A stretch of 64,000 nucleotides of DNA from Pseudomonas pisciculturae (GTDB lineage Bacteria > Pseudomonadota > Gammaproteobacteria > Pseudomonadales > Pseudomonadaceae), in contig NZ_JACVZE010000005.1 of the NCBI RefSeq assembly GCF_015461805.1, forward strand, positions 62,001 to 126,000, given 5' to 3'. A program made the translations under genes and the position numbers. Below are positions 36,174-48,848 of the stretch, piece after piece. The notes beneath the pieces were generated by a model, which saw only the letters and a program-made list of their open reading frames with translations, had not been told where the DNA came from and did not search any database. Numbering within the stretch: the stretch's first letter is position 1; each line of letters begins with the position of its first letter.

Positions 36174-37574
36174 GTTGAAAAGCGCACGCCCGTGAAAGCG
36201 GATTTGGGCCAAGGTCAGCGCGGTGTAACCAATAATCACCGCAGGGGGCAGGCTTACGTGAACACAGAACTTGCCCAGCGGTTGCAGCGTTAAACCCGCC
36301 TCGGCGGCACGCCTGCAAAACGCGCCCTCCTCCACACCCGTCGGCAACCACAACACAAAGTGCAACCCGGCCTGCTGGCCGCTGACCGTGCAACCCGGCA
36401 AGCATTCGAGCAAGGCATCGCGCCGCGCCTGATACGCTTGGCGCGAAGCACGTAAATGGCGCACAAACCCACCGCTGCCCAAGAATTCCACCAACCCCAA
36501 CTGATCCGTAGCCCCCACCGAATGCCCGGTCAGTTGCAACGTGCACAGCAACGACCGGCGCAACACCTTGGGCACTACCATGAAACCCACGCGCAAACCG
36601 GGGAACAGGTTCTTGTTGAAGCTGCCGCAGTAGATCACCCGGTCGGCGCCGTCCAGGGACTTGAGCGCGGCCAGGGGTGCGGTGTTGTAGTTGTATTCGC
36701 TGTCGTAGTCGTCCTCGACCACCCAGGCATCGGCGCGCGCGGCCCAGTCCAGCAGCGCCAGACGGCGCGATACCGAAAGGGTCATGCCCAGCGGCGCCTG
36801 ATGGGCCGGGGTGACGTAGGCCAGGCGTGCCGTGGCGGGCAGTTGGAGGGTGTCAAGGCCTTCGGCAGTGACAGGGGTTGTGTGGATATGCGCACCCGCC
36901 AAAGCAAACAAACGGCGCGCCGGAGGGTAGCCGGGGTCTTCGACGCAGGCGGTGTCGCCGGGCTGGATCAGGGTACGTGCGATCAGGTCGAGGGCGTGGC
37001 GGATACCGGTGGTAATGATCACCTCGTCCGCTTCGCAGCGCATGCCGCGATAACTGCGCAGATAGTGGGCGATCTGTTCGCGCAAGGCTGGCAATCCGGC
37101 GGGGTGGGATGCTTCCAGCACACCCGGTGGCGCAGCCAGCAGGCCGCGAGAGATGCAACGGCCCCAGGCTTTGAGGTCAAACAAACTGGCATCCGGGCGC
37201 CGCGCCACGAAGGGCACGTGGCTCTGTACGCCAACAGCGGGCCGGTCTGGCTCTACCGAGCGCCGTACGAGGGCCGTGGCCGTCGGCGCCGCAATGAATT
37301 GCTCGGGGATCACAGCGCACACCCGCGTGCCGGAACCGGCCACCCGCTGTACGTAACCTTCACTGTGCAGTCGGTCAAATACCGCTTCCAATGTGCCGCG
37401 CGACACACCCCAGCGCTCGGCCAGGCTGCGGGTAGACGGCAAGCGGCTGTCCGAAGGCAACTGCCGATTGAGGATGGCGGCGCGCAGGGCTTCGTAGGCG
37501 CCCTGCTGTTTACCGGCGCCCAGGCTGTCGGGGCGTGGCAGGTCCAGGGTAGATGCGGTTTTTCCTCGGCTCAT
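36156..37574 (-). CDS. MocR/GntR-type PLP-dependent regulator
   Basis: The 472-residue protein fuses an N-terminal GntR winged helix (about residues 15-90: LPSDSRLPSTRSLAERWGVSRGTLEAVFDRL) to a fold-type I aminotransferase domain (about 125-460). The PLP lysine lies in YCGSFNKNLFPGLRVGF and the cofactor Asp in DPGYPPARR. MocR proteins use PLP as effector to control amino-acid or pyridoxal metabolism. The last residues (VWEGA) and stop codon are encoded by a REPIN arm. It is divergent from the MFS transporter gene, which it may control. Confidence 0.92.
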   Translation of the reverse strand: MSRGKTASTLDLPRPDSLGAGKQQGAYEALRAAILNRQLPSDSRLPSTRSLAERWGVSRGTLEAVFDRLHSEGYVQRVAGSGTRVCAVIPEQFIAAPTATALVRRSVEPDRPAVGVQSHVPFVARRPDASLFDLKAWGRCISRGLLAAPPGVLEASHPAGLPALREQIAHYLRSYRGMRCEADEVIITTGIRHALDLIARTLIQPGDTACVEDPGYPPARRLFALAGAHIHTTPVTAEGLDTLQLPATARLAYVTPAHQAPLGMTLSVSRRLALLDWAARADAWVVEDDYDSEYNYNTAPLAALKSLDGADRVIYCGSFNKNLFPGLRVGFMVVPKVLRRSLLCTLQLTGHSVGATDQLGLVEFLGSGGFVRHLRASRQAYQARRDALLECLPGCTVSGQQAGLHFVLWLPTGVEEGAFCRRAAEAGLTLQPLGKFCVHVSLPPAVIIGYTALTLAQIRFHGRALFNVWEGA

Positions 37575-37666
37575 AGTGGTCCAGTTAGTCCAGGCCTAAG
37601 TGGCTCTGAGGATTAAACCACAAAGCCGATAGAGTTCCAGGCCTCTACCTTGTGAAGGCCTCTCTC

Positions 37667-38905
37667 ATGACTCAACGCACCCTTTCCACCGGGTTCTGGT
37701 TGGTGCTCCTGACCCTGCTGATCGCCTTGCCGCGTATCACTCTGGACCTGCACCTGCCGGCCCTGCCCGCAATGGCCGACTACTTCCAAAGCAGCGACAG
37801 CCAGCTGCAACTGACCCTGACGCTTTACACCCTCGGCTCAGCCGTTTCCCTGCTGGTGGCCGGGCCGCTCACCGACCGTTTTGGCCGCCGCCCGGTGCTG
37901 CTCAGCGGGCTGTTTTTGTACGTACTGGCCACCGTGGCGTGCGCAATGGCCGACAGCCTTAGCGTGCTGATCATCGCCCGTTTGTTCCAGGCGCTGGGCG
38001 GTTGCTGCACCACGGTGATTGGCAGGGTGATCGTGCGCGACTACTTCGACCGTCACGAACAGGCGCGCCTGCTGGGGCTTATTTCGATGGCCATGGCCGT
38101 ATCCCCCATGGCCGCGCCGGTGTTGGGCAGCCTGGTGTTGCCCCTTATCAACTGGCGCGGATTGTTCGTCGTACTGGGAGTGATAGGCGCTGGGCTGTAT
38201 ATCGTTGTGTATCACCGCCTACCGGAAACGCGCCCGCCTGAGGTGGCTGCCGCGCCGCCGAGCAACCTGCTGCGCATCTACGCCCAACTGCTGCGGGACC
38301 GACATTTCCTGCGCTATTCACTGGCGATCGGCTGCGTCTACAGCACTTATTTCCCGTTTATCGCCGAATCGTCCGCGCTGTTGCAACGGGGCTTTCACCT
38401 GACGGCCACGGGCTACGCCTGGGTGTTTGCCGCGACCATCAGCGGCTACATGCTGGGCGCCAATCTGTTCCGCCGCCTGGTGCTGCGGTTCGAGCCCGAC
38501 CGTTTGATCGCCAGCGCCATCGGGCTGAACGTGCTGGGCAGCCTGATACTCGCCGCAGCGACCACTGCGTTGCCGGGTGAATGGCTGGCGATTGTCGTGC
38601 CGATGGTGGTGATCATGGTGTCAGTGGGCATGGTGATACCGGCCTGTCAGCTGGCGGTGTTGCAGCCCTATGGGGCGATTGCGGGGACGGCGTCGGGGTT
38701 GTTCTTTTTTACTCAGATGTTTTTGACGGCGCTGAGCAGTTGGGCGACAGGGTTGTTGTCGGATGGTACTTCGCAACCGCTGCTGATCATGACCGCAGCA
38801 GCCAGTGCATTGCTGGCGACGACTTGGCTGACCCTATGCAATACCCAATGTGTGAGGGGGCTTGCCCCCGATGGCAGTGCGTCAGTCGCCAACTCCATTG
38901 ACTGA
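37667..38905 (+). CDS. MFS multidrug-type transporter (Bcr/CflA family)
   Basis: A 412-residue protein with 12 membrane helices. The MFS signature is GPLTDRFGRRPVLLSGL after helix 2, with FQALGGCCTTVIGRVIVRDYF as the Bcr/CflA helix 4 motif and ALSSWATGLLSDG late. It should export a drug or metabolite by proton antiport. ATG 37667 is preferred over the in-frame GTG at 37652. The final 18 residues (CVRGLAPDGSASVANSID) are translated from a REPIN, an unusual acquired tail. Divergent from the MocR regulator. Confidence 0.9.
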   Translation: MTQRTLSTGFWLVLLTLLIALPRITLDLHLPALPAMADYFQSSDSQLQLTLTLYTLGSAVSLLVAGPLTDRFGRRPVLLSGLFLYVLATVACAMADSLSVLIIARLFQALGGCCTTVIGRVIVRDYFDRHEQARLLGLISMAMAVSPMAAPVLGSLVLPLINWRGLFVVLGVIGAGLYIVVYHRLPETRPPEVAAAPPSNLLRIYAQLLRDRHFLRYSLAIGCVYSTYFPFIAESSALLQRGFHLTATGYAWVFAATISGYMLGANLFRRLVLRFEPDRLIASAIGLNVLGSLILAAATTALPGEWLAIVVPMVVIMVSVGMVIPACQLAVLQPYGAIAGTASGLFFFTQMFLTALSSWATGLLSDGTSQPLLIMTAAASALLATTWLTLCNTQCVRGLAPDGSASVANSID

Positions 38906-38940
38906 CCCACCGCTATCGGGGGCAAGCCCCCTCCCACATT
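38848..38940. repeat. REPIN overlapping the 3' end of the MFS gene
   Basis: The left arm ATGTGTGAGGGGGCTTGCCCCCGAT is in frame with the MFS gene; the right arm is the canonical inverse. The REPIN supplies the last 18 codons and stop of the transporter. Confidence 0.92.
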
Positions 38941-38951
38941 GTTTACCGTGT

Positions 38952-39026
38952 CTAGTGCATGAAGAGGGCAATCAGGATGATGATCGGGATAGGTACGCCG
39001 AGGAAAAAAAGCAGGATTGAGCGCAT
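38952..39026 (-). CDS. 24-residue membrane peptide
   Basis: An ATG preceded by the strong ribosome binding site AAGGAG encodes MRSILLFFLGVPIPIIILIA followed by LFMH and a TAG stop. The peptide is one transmembrane helix with a conserved-looking PIPIIIL centre, like the tiny membrane proteins found across pseudomonads. It lies 15 bases after the stop of a larger membrane-protein gene on the same strand, so the two form an operon. It is too short for routine gene calling. Function unknown. Confidence 0.8.
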   Translation of the reverse strand: MRSILLFFLGVPIPIIILIALFMH

Positions 39027-39041
39027 GGTGTTCTCCTTGAA

Positions 39042-39947
39042 TTAACGTACGAAGTGTTCGGTTTCGACATACACCACTGCATCGCGACGGCGACCGCCGT
39101 AGGTTGCAGCGAAGCTGGCAAAGAACGCGCCGATCAACAGGGCAATGAAGGTCCACAGCGACGTATAGGCAGCCACTTTCGCAGCAGTTTCAGCGGCTTG
39201 CTTGGCTTTGAGCTTGGCGTCTTCGACGGCTTTACGGGCATCACCGTAGACTTTGTCGATACGCGCCTCGGCTTCGGCCTGGCTGAGGTTGGTACGTTGG
39301 CTGATCAATTGGGCCAGGTAGGCACGGTCTTCAGCAGCCAACTGGCCGTCGTTGCTCAGGGTGCGGGTCAAGATGCGGGCAACCACACCGTGGGCGGCGT
39401 CATCGCTAACGGCAACCGGGCGGTCGTCGCGGAACAGGCTGTCGACGTAGTAATCGAAGTCGCCGCCGTTGACACCTTTGGCCGCACTGCCAGCCGCTTG
39501 GCTGATGCCACTGGCCGCACCTGCTGCGACGCTGGCTCCGGCTTTAACGCCACCGCTGACGACACTGCTCACCGAGCCTACGACCAGCACCGCGGTCACC
39601 AGCGTCGCGACAGCCCAAGCCAGGAAGCCGTGGGCGGTGTCGCGAAAATACACCTCATCGCCATGCATATTGGCCCACTTCACTCGCAACCGACCGGCGA
39701 TGTAGCCGCCCAGGCCCGATGCAACGATCTGGGTGAACGCCAGCCAGATAATCGTGGAAATGCCCAGGCCCTTGGCGCTGATACCGCTGTCGACCCACGG
39801 CGACACCGCCGAAAAGCCCAGGCCGAAACCCAGCAGTACCAGGATCAGGGACAATGCAGCCGCCGCAGCGGCCCCGGCAAAAATCGCCCCCCAGGAAACC
39901 CCGGAGCGCGTGCTCGACTCTTGCAGCGTGGATGAGGATGTGATCAT
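39042..39947 (-). CDS. Membrane protein of unknown function
   Basis: A 301-residue inner-membrane protein. Three or four helices lie near the N-terminus (WGAIFAGAAAAAALSLILVLLGFGLGF, IIWLAFTQIVASGLGGYIAGRL, FLAWAVATLVTAVLVVGS). A soluble middle part contains a long Ala/Lys/Glu helix (QAEAEARIDKVYGDARKAVED), and a last helix with GAFFASFAATYGGRRRD precedes the end. It looks like a stress-related glycine-zipper-type membrane protein, but no named family is certain. ATG 39947 follows GGGAG. It is followed by the 24-residue peptide gene. Confidence 0.82.
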   Translation of the reverse strand: MITSSSTLQESSTRSGVSWGAIFAGAAAAAALSLILVLLGFGLGFSAVSPWVDSGISAKGLGISTIIWLAFTQIVASGLGGYIAGRLRVKWANMHGDEVYFRDTAHGFLAWAVATLVTAVLVVGSVSSVVSGGVKAGASVAAGAASGISQAAGSAAKGVNGGDFDYYVDSLFRDDRPVAVSDDAAHGVVARILTRTLSNDGQLAAEDRAYLAQLISQRTNLSQAEAEARIDKVYGDARKAVEDAKLKAKQAAETAAKVAAYTSLWTFIALLIGAFFASFAATYGGRRRDAVVYVETEHFVR

Positions 39948-40358
39948 TGTTGTTGTGCTCCCGGCAGGAAAAATAATGTTACAAGTCACGGGAGGGAGAG
40001 TGCAGCCGGCGTGCCAGTCTTCGGAAAATTAAATATTCAACATTTTCAACAAGTTAAATAACTTGAACTTCCCAGGACCATGCAACTTGCAAGAAATGAC
40101 CGCCTCAGACGGGCGTTATGCAACCTTTGGTCAAACGCGGTCAATGTGGGAGGGGGCTTGCTCCCGATAGCGGTACACCTGCCATAAAAGTATTGGCTGA
40201 CACGCCGCTATCGGGAGCAAGCCCCCTCGCACATTGTTCAGTGCCAGCCGCACGAACTCGGTTGGTTTTGACAACATGAAGTTTAATTTAGGAAGCGTTC
40301 AGGCATTTGTTGGCAAAATGGCCGCACTTCTAGTGTGAATCGCTCACCAGGTAATCCT
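39948..40358. other. Divergent intergenic region, about 410 bases
   Basis: It lies between the membrane-protein operon and the two-component system. It holds the REPIN at 40143-40235 and a small inverted repeat (CAAGTTAAATAACTTG) near 40048. No additional gene is supported. Confidence 0.55.
40143..40235. repeat. REPIN
   Basis: Arms AATGTGGGAGGGGGCTTGCTCCCGATAG and its inverse, with one mismatch in the right arm (CTCGCACATT). This is the only REPIN here in a divergent promoter region; the others lie between convergent or tandem genes. Confidence 0.9.
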
Positions 40359-41042
40359 ATGACCCGCATTTTGACCATCGAGGATGACGCCGTTACAGCC
40401 CGCGAGATTGTCGCCGAGCTGAGTAGCCATGGACTGGACGTAGATTGGGTAGACAACGGCCGCGAAGGCCTGGTACGCGCCGTGAGTGGCGATTACGACC
40501 TGATCACCCTCGACCGCATGCTCCCGGAACTCGATGGCCTGGCCATCGTCACTACCCTGCGCACCATCGGCGTATCGACGCCGATCCTGATGATCAGCGC
40601 CCTTTCCGATGTAGACGAGCGTGTGCGTGGCCTGCGTGCCGGTGGGGATGATTACCTCACCAAGCCCTTCGCCTCCGATGAAATGGCGGCGCGCGTGGAA
40701 GTGCTGCTGCGGCGCAAAAGCACGGTCAAGGAATTCGAAACCGCCTTGCGCGTGGCCGACCTGGAGTTGAATCTCATCAGCCGCGAAGCCAGCCGTGCCG
40801 AGCAGCCCCTGAGCCTATTGCCCACCGAATACAAGTTGCTTGAATTTCTAATGCGCAACACCGGGCAGATCCTGTCGCGCATGATGATCTTCGAGGAAGT
40901 ATGGGGTTATCACTTCGACCCGGGCACCAACCTGATCGATGTGCACATCGGCCGTCTGCGCAAAAAAATCGACCCGCCGGGCCTCACGCCGCTGATCCGC
41001 ACGGTACGAGGTTCCGGTTATGTCATTGCTGAACCCCTCTAA
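40359..41042 (+). CDS. OmpR-family response regulator
   Basis: A 227-residue protein: receiver domain (ILTIEDDAVTAREIV, phospho-acceptor Asp52 in LITLDRMLPELDGL, Lys in DYLTKPF) and a C-terminal winged helix (SLLPTEYKLLEFLMRNTGQIL, DVHIGRLRKKI, TVRGSGYVI). ATG 40359 is preferred over an upstream in-frame start. The 3' end overlaps the histidine kinase gene by 23 bases, so the two are translationally coupled. Targets and signal are unknown. Confidence 0.94.
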   Translation: MTRILTIEDDAVTAREIVAELSSHGLDVDWVDNGREGLVRAVSGDYDLITLDRMLPELDGLAIVTTLRTIGVSTPILMISALSDVDERVRGLRAGGDDYLTKPFASDEMAARVEVLLRRKSTVKEFETALRVADLELNLISREASRAEQPLSLLPTEYKLLEFLMRNTGQILSRMMIFEEVWGYHFDPGTNLIDVHIGRLRKKIDPPGLTPLIRTVRGSGYVIAEPL

Positions 41043-42414
41043 GGGCTGGCGCTCTTCCAGCAGCCGTTTGCTGGCGTTGTACAGTTCGTTGTTCGTGGCG
41101 TGGAGCTGCATCCTCATGGGCGTGCTGTACTACGAGGTGTCCGGGTACCTGAGCGATCTGTCGCGGCATTCGCTGATGCAGCGCCAACATCTGTTTCAAC
41201 GCTTCAAAGGTGAAGCCCTGGTGGACGCATTGAGCACCAGCATGACCTTCGACATGAAGGGTGTGGACGCCTACGGCCTGTTCGACGCGCAATACCGACC
41301 GCTCAGTGGCCCGATCACGGCCGTTCCGAGCGACCTGCCACTGGACGGCAAGATCCACACCCTGGCCAATTGCGTTGACTCCGACGACCCCAAGCTGCCC
41401 AAGGACAGTTGCGATGCCGTAGCCACCCACACCGACGACGGCCGTTGGCTGGTGCTGGTGCGCGCCAACGGCTCATTGTTTGGTGTGACCCGCATCATCT
41501 GGCATGCGCTGCTGTGGGCGTTGTCGTTGACCATCATCCCAGGCGCCGCCGGCTGGCACTTGCTGCGCCGCCGCCCGTTACGGCGGATTCGTGGTATTCA
41601 AGCCAGCGCCGAAGCCATCGTCGCCGGCGACCTCACCCACCGCTTGCCGCTGTCGAATCGGCGCGATGAATTGGACATGCTCGCGGCCATCGTCAACGCC
41701 ATGCTCGACCGTATCGAGAAGCTTATGAACGAGGTCAAGGGCGTGTGCGACAACATCGCCCACGACCTGCGCACCCCGCTGACCCGGCTGCGGGCGCAGT
41801 TGTATCGCATCCGGCAGGAGGCCGAAGAGGGTTCGGGCTACGCCGTGAAGCTCGATGATGCGATTGCCGAAACCGACACCTTGATGGCGCGTTTTCGCGG
41901 GCTGCTGCGCATCTCTGAACTGGAAGACCATCAACGCCGTTCAGGCTTCCTGGTGATGGACCCGCTACCGCTGCTGCGCGAGCTGCATGACTTCTACCTC
42001 CCGCTGGCTGAAGAAGGTGAGTTGCAACTGCTACTGGAAACCCCGGAGTCCTTGCCGTGGATCACCGGTGACCGGGCGTTGTTGTTCGAAGCCCTGGCCA
42101 ACCTGCTAAGCAACTCGATCAAGTTCTCTCCTGCCGGGGGCGTGGTGATCTTGCGGGGTGTCAACGATGCTGGCAGCACGCGTATCGAAGTGCACGACTC
42201 CGGGCCGGGTATTCCCACGGCGGAGCGCGATGCGGTGTTCCAGCGGTTCTATCGGGTGGATGAAAGCGATCAGCAAGGTGGGTTCGGCTTGGGGTTGTCG
42301 ATTGTGGCGGCGATCATCAACTTGCATGGGTTCAAGTTGGAGGTGGGGAGCAGTGAGCGTGGCGGTGCCAGATTGGTATTGGAATGTCGCCAGCAACTGA
42401 TGCCCGAAGCCTGA
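41020..42414 (+). CDS. Sensor histidine kinase
   Basis: A 464-residue membrane kinase. First helix at about residues 16-40 (LLALYSSLFVAWSCILMGVLYYEV), then a periplasmic sensor of about 120 residues with two cysteines (ANCVDSDDPKLPKDSC). The second helix (ALLWALSLTIIPGAAGWHL) leads into HAMP, then the H-box with His248 (NIAHDLRTPLTRLR). The ATPase boxes are NLLSNSIKFS (N), DSGPGIP (G1) and GFGLGLSI (G2). It phosphorylates the upstream regulator. The paired cysteines in the sensor could form a disulfide. Confidence 0.94.
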   Translation: MSLLNPSKGWRSSSSRLLALYSSLFVAWSCILMGVLYYEVSGYLSDLSRHSLMQRQHLFQRFKGEALVDALSTSMTFDMKGVDAYGLFDAQYRPLSGPITAVPSDLPLDGKIHTLANCVDSDDPKLPKDSCDAVATHTDDGRWLVLVRANGSLFGVTRIIWHALLWALSLTIIPGAAGWHLLRRRPLRRIRGIQASAEAIVAGDLTHRLPLSNRRDELDMLAAIVNAMLDRIEKLMNEVKGVCDNIAHDLRTPLTRLRAQLYRIRQEAEEGSGYAVKLDDAIAETDTLMARFRGLLRISELEDHQRRSGFLVMDPLPLLRELHDFYLPLAEEGELQLLLETPESLPWITGDRALLFEALANLLSNSIKFSPAGGVVILRGVNDAGSTRIEVHDSGPGIPTAERDAVFQRFYRVDESDQQGGFGLGLSIVAAIINLHGFKLEVGSSERGGARLVLECRQQLMPEA

Positions 42415-42435
42415 CCCTTAAAGTCAGTGGGATCA

Positions 42436-42467
42436 AATGTGGGAGGGGGCAAGCCCCCTCCCACATT
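42436..42467. repeat. Minimal REP palindrome
   Basis: AATGTGGGAGGGGGC and its exact inverse are separated by only AA, so the usual REPIN centre is missing. It lies between the convergent kinase and SRPBCC genes and should fold into a strong hairpin able to stop or stabilise both transcripts. Confidence 0.88.
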
Positions 42468-42475
42468 AAACCGGG

Positions 42476-42886
42476 TCAGAAGTTAGCCCGAAGTGCCGCA
42501 ACGCCACCGCTGTAGACACCCGCAAACAACTCTTCCACCGCCTCATCCGTCACCCCCGCCGCTGGAGTGAACACCCCAGACCAGGTGACTTTGGCCGACG
42601 AGTCGGTCAACGCTTCAACCTGCAACGTCGCCAGGTACGCACTCACCGGAAACGGCGATTCTTCGATGGTGTAGCTGTAAGTACGCCCAACGTTATCAAA
42701 CGTCTGCAAACGCTCGACAATCACGGCGCCGTCGGCCGCTTGCAGGTGACGCACGCGGCCGCCCTCGCCTGGCTCGCTCTTGACGATCAACGGCAGCCAT
42801 TTGGGCAGGTCGTTGAAGCCGCCCACCAGTTCCCAGACTTTATCGGCCGAAACCGGGATTTCAATTACAGAAGACGCTGTTGCCAC
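42476..42886 (-). CDS. SRPBCC-family (START-like) protein
   Basis: A 136-residue soluble protein with GTG start behind GGAG. It shows SSVIEIPVSADKVWELVGGFNDLPKWLP, GRVRHLQAADGAVIVERLQTFD and AKVTWSGVFTPA, the Bet v1/polyketide-cyclase-2 fold that binds hydrophobic ligands. It follows the SDR gene by 26 bases, so the two are probably cotranscribed. The ligand is unknown. Confidence 0.87.
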   Translation of the reverse strand: MATASSVIEIPVSADKVWELVGGFNDLPKWLPLIVKSEPGEGGRVRHLQAADGAVIVERLQTFDNVGRTYSYTIEESPFPVSAYLATLQVEALTDSSAKVTWSGVFTPAAGVTDEAVEELFAGVYSGGVAALRANF

Positions 42887-42912
42887 GATAAGTACTCCAG
42901 AAAATAAAAAAC

Positions 42913-43710
42913 TCAGATCGCCATGCTGTCGACCACACCACCGTCGACCCGCAACGCGGCACCGGTGGTGGCAGACGAAAGCGGTGAAGCAATGTACGCC
43001 ACCAGGTTGGCGACTTCATCCACATTCGCCGCGCGTTGGATGATCGAAGTCGGCCGTGCTTGGCGCACAAACACATCCGCCTCGTCCCGCGCACTGCGCC
43101 CGGACTTTTGCGTTGCGTCCTTGAGCATCTGCTCCAGGCCGTCGGTAAACGTCGGGCCTGGCAGCACAGCATTCACCGTCACTCCGGTGCCCGCCAGGCG
43201 CTTGGCCAAGCCATGGGACACCGCCAAATTGGCGCTCTTGGTCACGCCGTAGTTGATCATGTCGGCCGGCGTCGCCACGCCAGACTCCGACGACAAGAAG
43301 ATCACCCGCCCCCAGCCCTGCTCCACCATCCCCGGCACATAATGCCGCGACAGGCGCACACCGCTGATCACATTGACCTCATAGAAGCGCGCCCACTCGC
43401 TGTCGGGTGCGTCGAAGAAATCCACATCGTTGTAGATGCCCAGGTTGTTGACCAGGATGTCGGCGCGCGGTTCGGTGGCGAAGAGTTTTTCTGCACCTTC
43501 GGCGGTGCCCAGATCCGCCACCAACCCGCGCAGATCGGCACCGGGGACCGCCTGGCGGATACTCGCCAGCGCGTCATCCACCTTGCCTGCTTCACGCCCG
43601 ATCACCACCACAGTGGCACCGGACTGCGCCAGCGCCAGGCTGATACCCAGGCCAATCCCGGCGGTGCTGCCGCTGACGATGGCTACTTTGCCGCTTACAT
43701 CGATTTTCAT
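42913..43710 (-). CDS. Short-chain dehydrogenase/reductase
   Basis: A 265-residue SDR. It has the cofactor motif SGSTAGIGLGISLALAQSG, NNLG, catalytic Ser in IFLSSESG and YGVTKSA (Tyr and Lys). A C-terminal ASPLSSATTGAALRVDGGV matches classical SDRs. AGGAG lies before the chosen ATG, rejecting a longer frame to 44079. Substrate unknown; linked to the SRPBCC gene. Confidence 0.93.
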   Translation of the reverse strand: MKIDVSGKVAIVSGSTAGIGLGISLALAQSGATVVVIGREAGKVDDALASIRQAVPGADLRGLVADLGTAEGAEKLFATEPRADILVNNLGIYNDVDFFDAPDSEWARFYEVNVISGVRLSRHYVPGMVEQGWGRVIFLSSESGVATPADMINYGVTKSANLAVSHGLAKRLAGTGVTVNAVLPGPTFTDGLEQMLKDATQKSGRSARDEADVFVRQARPTSIIQRAANVDEVANLVAYIASPLSSATTGAALRVDGGVVDSMAI

Positions 43711-43799
43711 GGCTGGAACTCCTGACGTGAGTGTCTTCGGCAATTCGCCGGCGATGACTGGGGAATGGAGTGTAGCCATGGCATTAAATGTGGTGCCGG

Positions 43800-47559
<3,760 letters not shown>

Positions 47560-47702
47560 AAGGACCTCGTCCATGGTTGATCGACATAGTTGCCCGACTT
47601 GTATTGCCGGCGCATTGAGGTCTATCTTGAGCCGGCCCTTGATCGGCATCTATCCACTTTGCACGCAGCACAACGCACCAATAGAGTGCGCACGGATAAC
47701 CC

Positions 47703-48590
47703 ATGACACAGGCAATCGCCTCTCGCGTACAGGCCTTCACCACCGGTGATGTGGCCGCCCAATGCAGTGCGACACCCGGCTGGGTGCAGCAGTACCAGCA
47801 GATGTCCCCGGGGCATTTTGCCGGGCAGATCCGCTACCTCGACCTGCACGGGGTGCAGGTGTACGAAGAGTGCATGAACACCCGCGTAGAACAGCACTTC
47901 AACGCGCCGCCGGGCTCGCTGGCGTTCTGTTTTGACGGCAGCGACAACGCGCTGTACCTGCTCAATGGCGAGAGCCGTAACACCTGGATCACCCCGGAAA
48001 ACTACCGCGAAGTGGCCGTGGTGTTCGGGCCACAATTTGTGCAACGCCAGGGGTTGGATGTGGCGCAGTTGGAAGGCCTGTTCATGGCGCCGCTGAGCGG
48101 CCAGCGCAATGCTTTGTTCACCCGCTGGCTCAGTGGCACGCTGACGCGCCTGTCCACAGAGATCGACCCTGTCGCCCTCACCCAGCAACTGTTGGACGAC
48201 TGCTTGTTTATCCTCGACAACGCCAGTGAATGCCTGGACCGCAGCTCATTGCAAAAGCGCAGCGAAGAACGCCGCTTGATGGCGCGAATTGGCGAGTGGG
48301 CAGCGGATGCGCCGGATGAGAGCGTCAACCTGCTGGAGCTGGCGCAGATTGCCGGCGTGCCGTTGCGCCAGCTGCAGCAAGGGTTCAAGACCTACACCGG
48401 GATGAGCCCGGCGCAATGGTTAAGATTGCGCCGGTTGAATGGGGCGCGACGGGAGTTGTTGGCAGGCAGCGACACGACCGTCGCCGAGGTGGCAATGAAT
48501 TGGTCGTTTTGGCATTTGGGGCGGTTTTCCAACAGTTATCGGGCGTTGTTCCAGGAACTGCCCAGCGAAACCCTGAAACGTCACTGCTAA
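47703..48590 (+). CDS. AraC-family transcriptional regulator
   Basis: A 295-residue protein with an N-terminal sensing domain of about 180 residues (QYQQMSPGHFAGQIRYLDLHGVQVY) and a C-terminal double helix-turn-helix (NLLELAQIAGVPLRQLQQGF, YTGMSPAQWLRLRRLNGARREL, VAEVAMNWSFWHLGRFSNSY). The sequence style is close to EutR/FeaR-type regulators. It is divergent from the ligase gene with a 143-base spacer and probably activates the amine operon. Confidence 0.92.
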   Translation: MTQAIASRVQAFTTGDVAAQCSATPGWVQQYQQMSPGHFAGQIRYLDLHGVQVYEECMNTRVEQHFNAPPGSLAFCFDGSDNALYLLNGESRNTWITPENYREVAVVFGPQFVQRQGLDVAQLEGLFMAPLSGQRNALFTRWLSGTLTRLSTEIDPVALTQQLLDDCLFILDNASECLDRSSLQKRSEERRLMARIGEWAADAPDESVNLLELAQIAGVPLRQLQQGFKTYTGMSPAQWLRLRRLNGARRELLAGSDTTVAEVAMNWSFWHLGRFSNSYRALFQELPSETLKRHC

Positions 48591-48603
48591 AACGCGGTTA
48601 AAC

Positions 48604-48695
48604 CTGTGGGAGCTGGCTTGCCTGCGAAAGCGGTGGGTCAGCCAGCAATTGCACTAACTGACACGCCACCTTCGCGGGCAAGCCCGCTCCCACAG
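48604..48695. repeat. REPIN, GGGAGCxGGCTTGC type
   Basis: Arms CTGTGGGAGCTGGCTTGCCTGCGAAAGCGG and its near inverse (CTTCGCGGGCAAGCCCGCTCCCACAG). It lies after the AraC gene and before the TonB receptor. The arm core matches the second REP type seen at 17344. Confidence 0.9.
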
Positions 48696-48848
48696 TTGGT
48701 TCGGTTAACACCCGATAAGACCAGCTCGCCTGCCAGCAAGCCACAGCCCGGCGGTCTCAAGCCGCGAATCATTCTCGAAAACTTGTAAAACCGCGCGCTT
48801 ATGCCTAGCTTATGCGCCCCCCGCCCTGCGCTTTAAGGCCCTGCCCCC

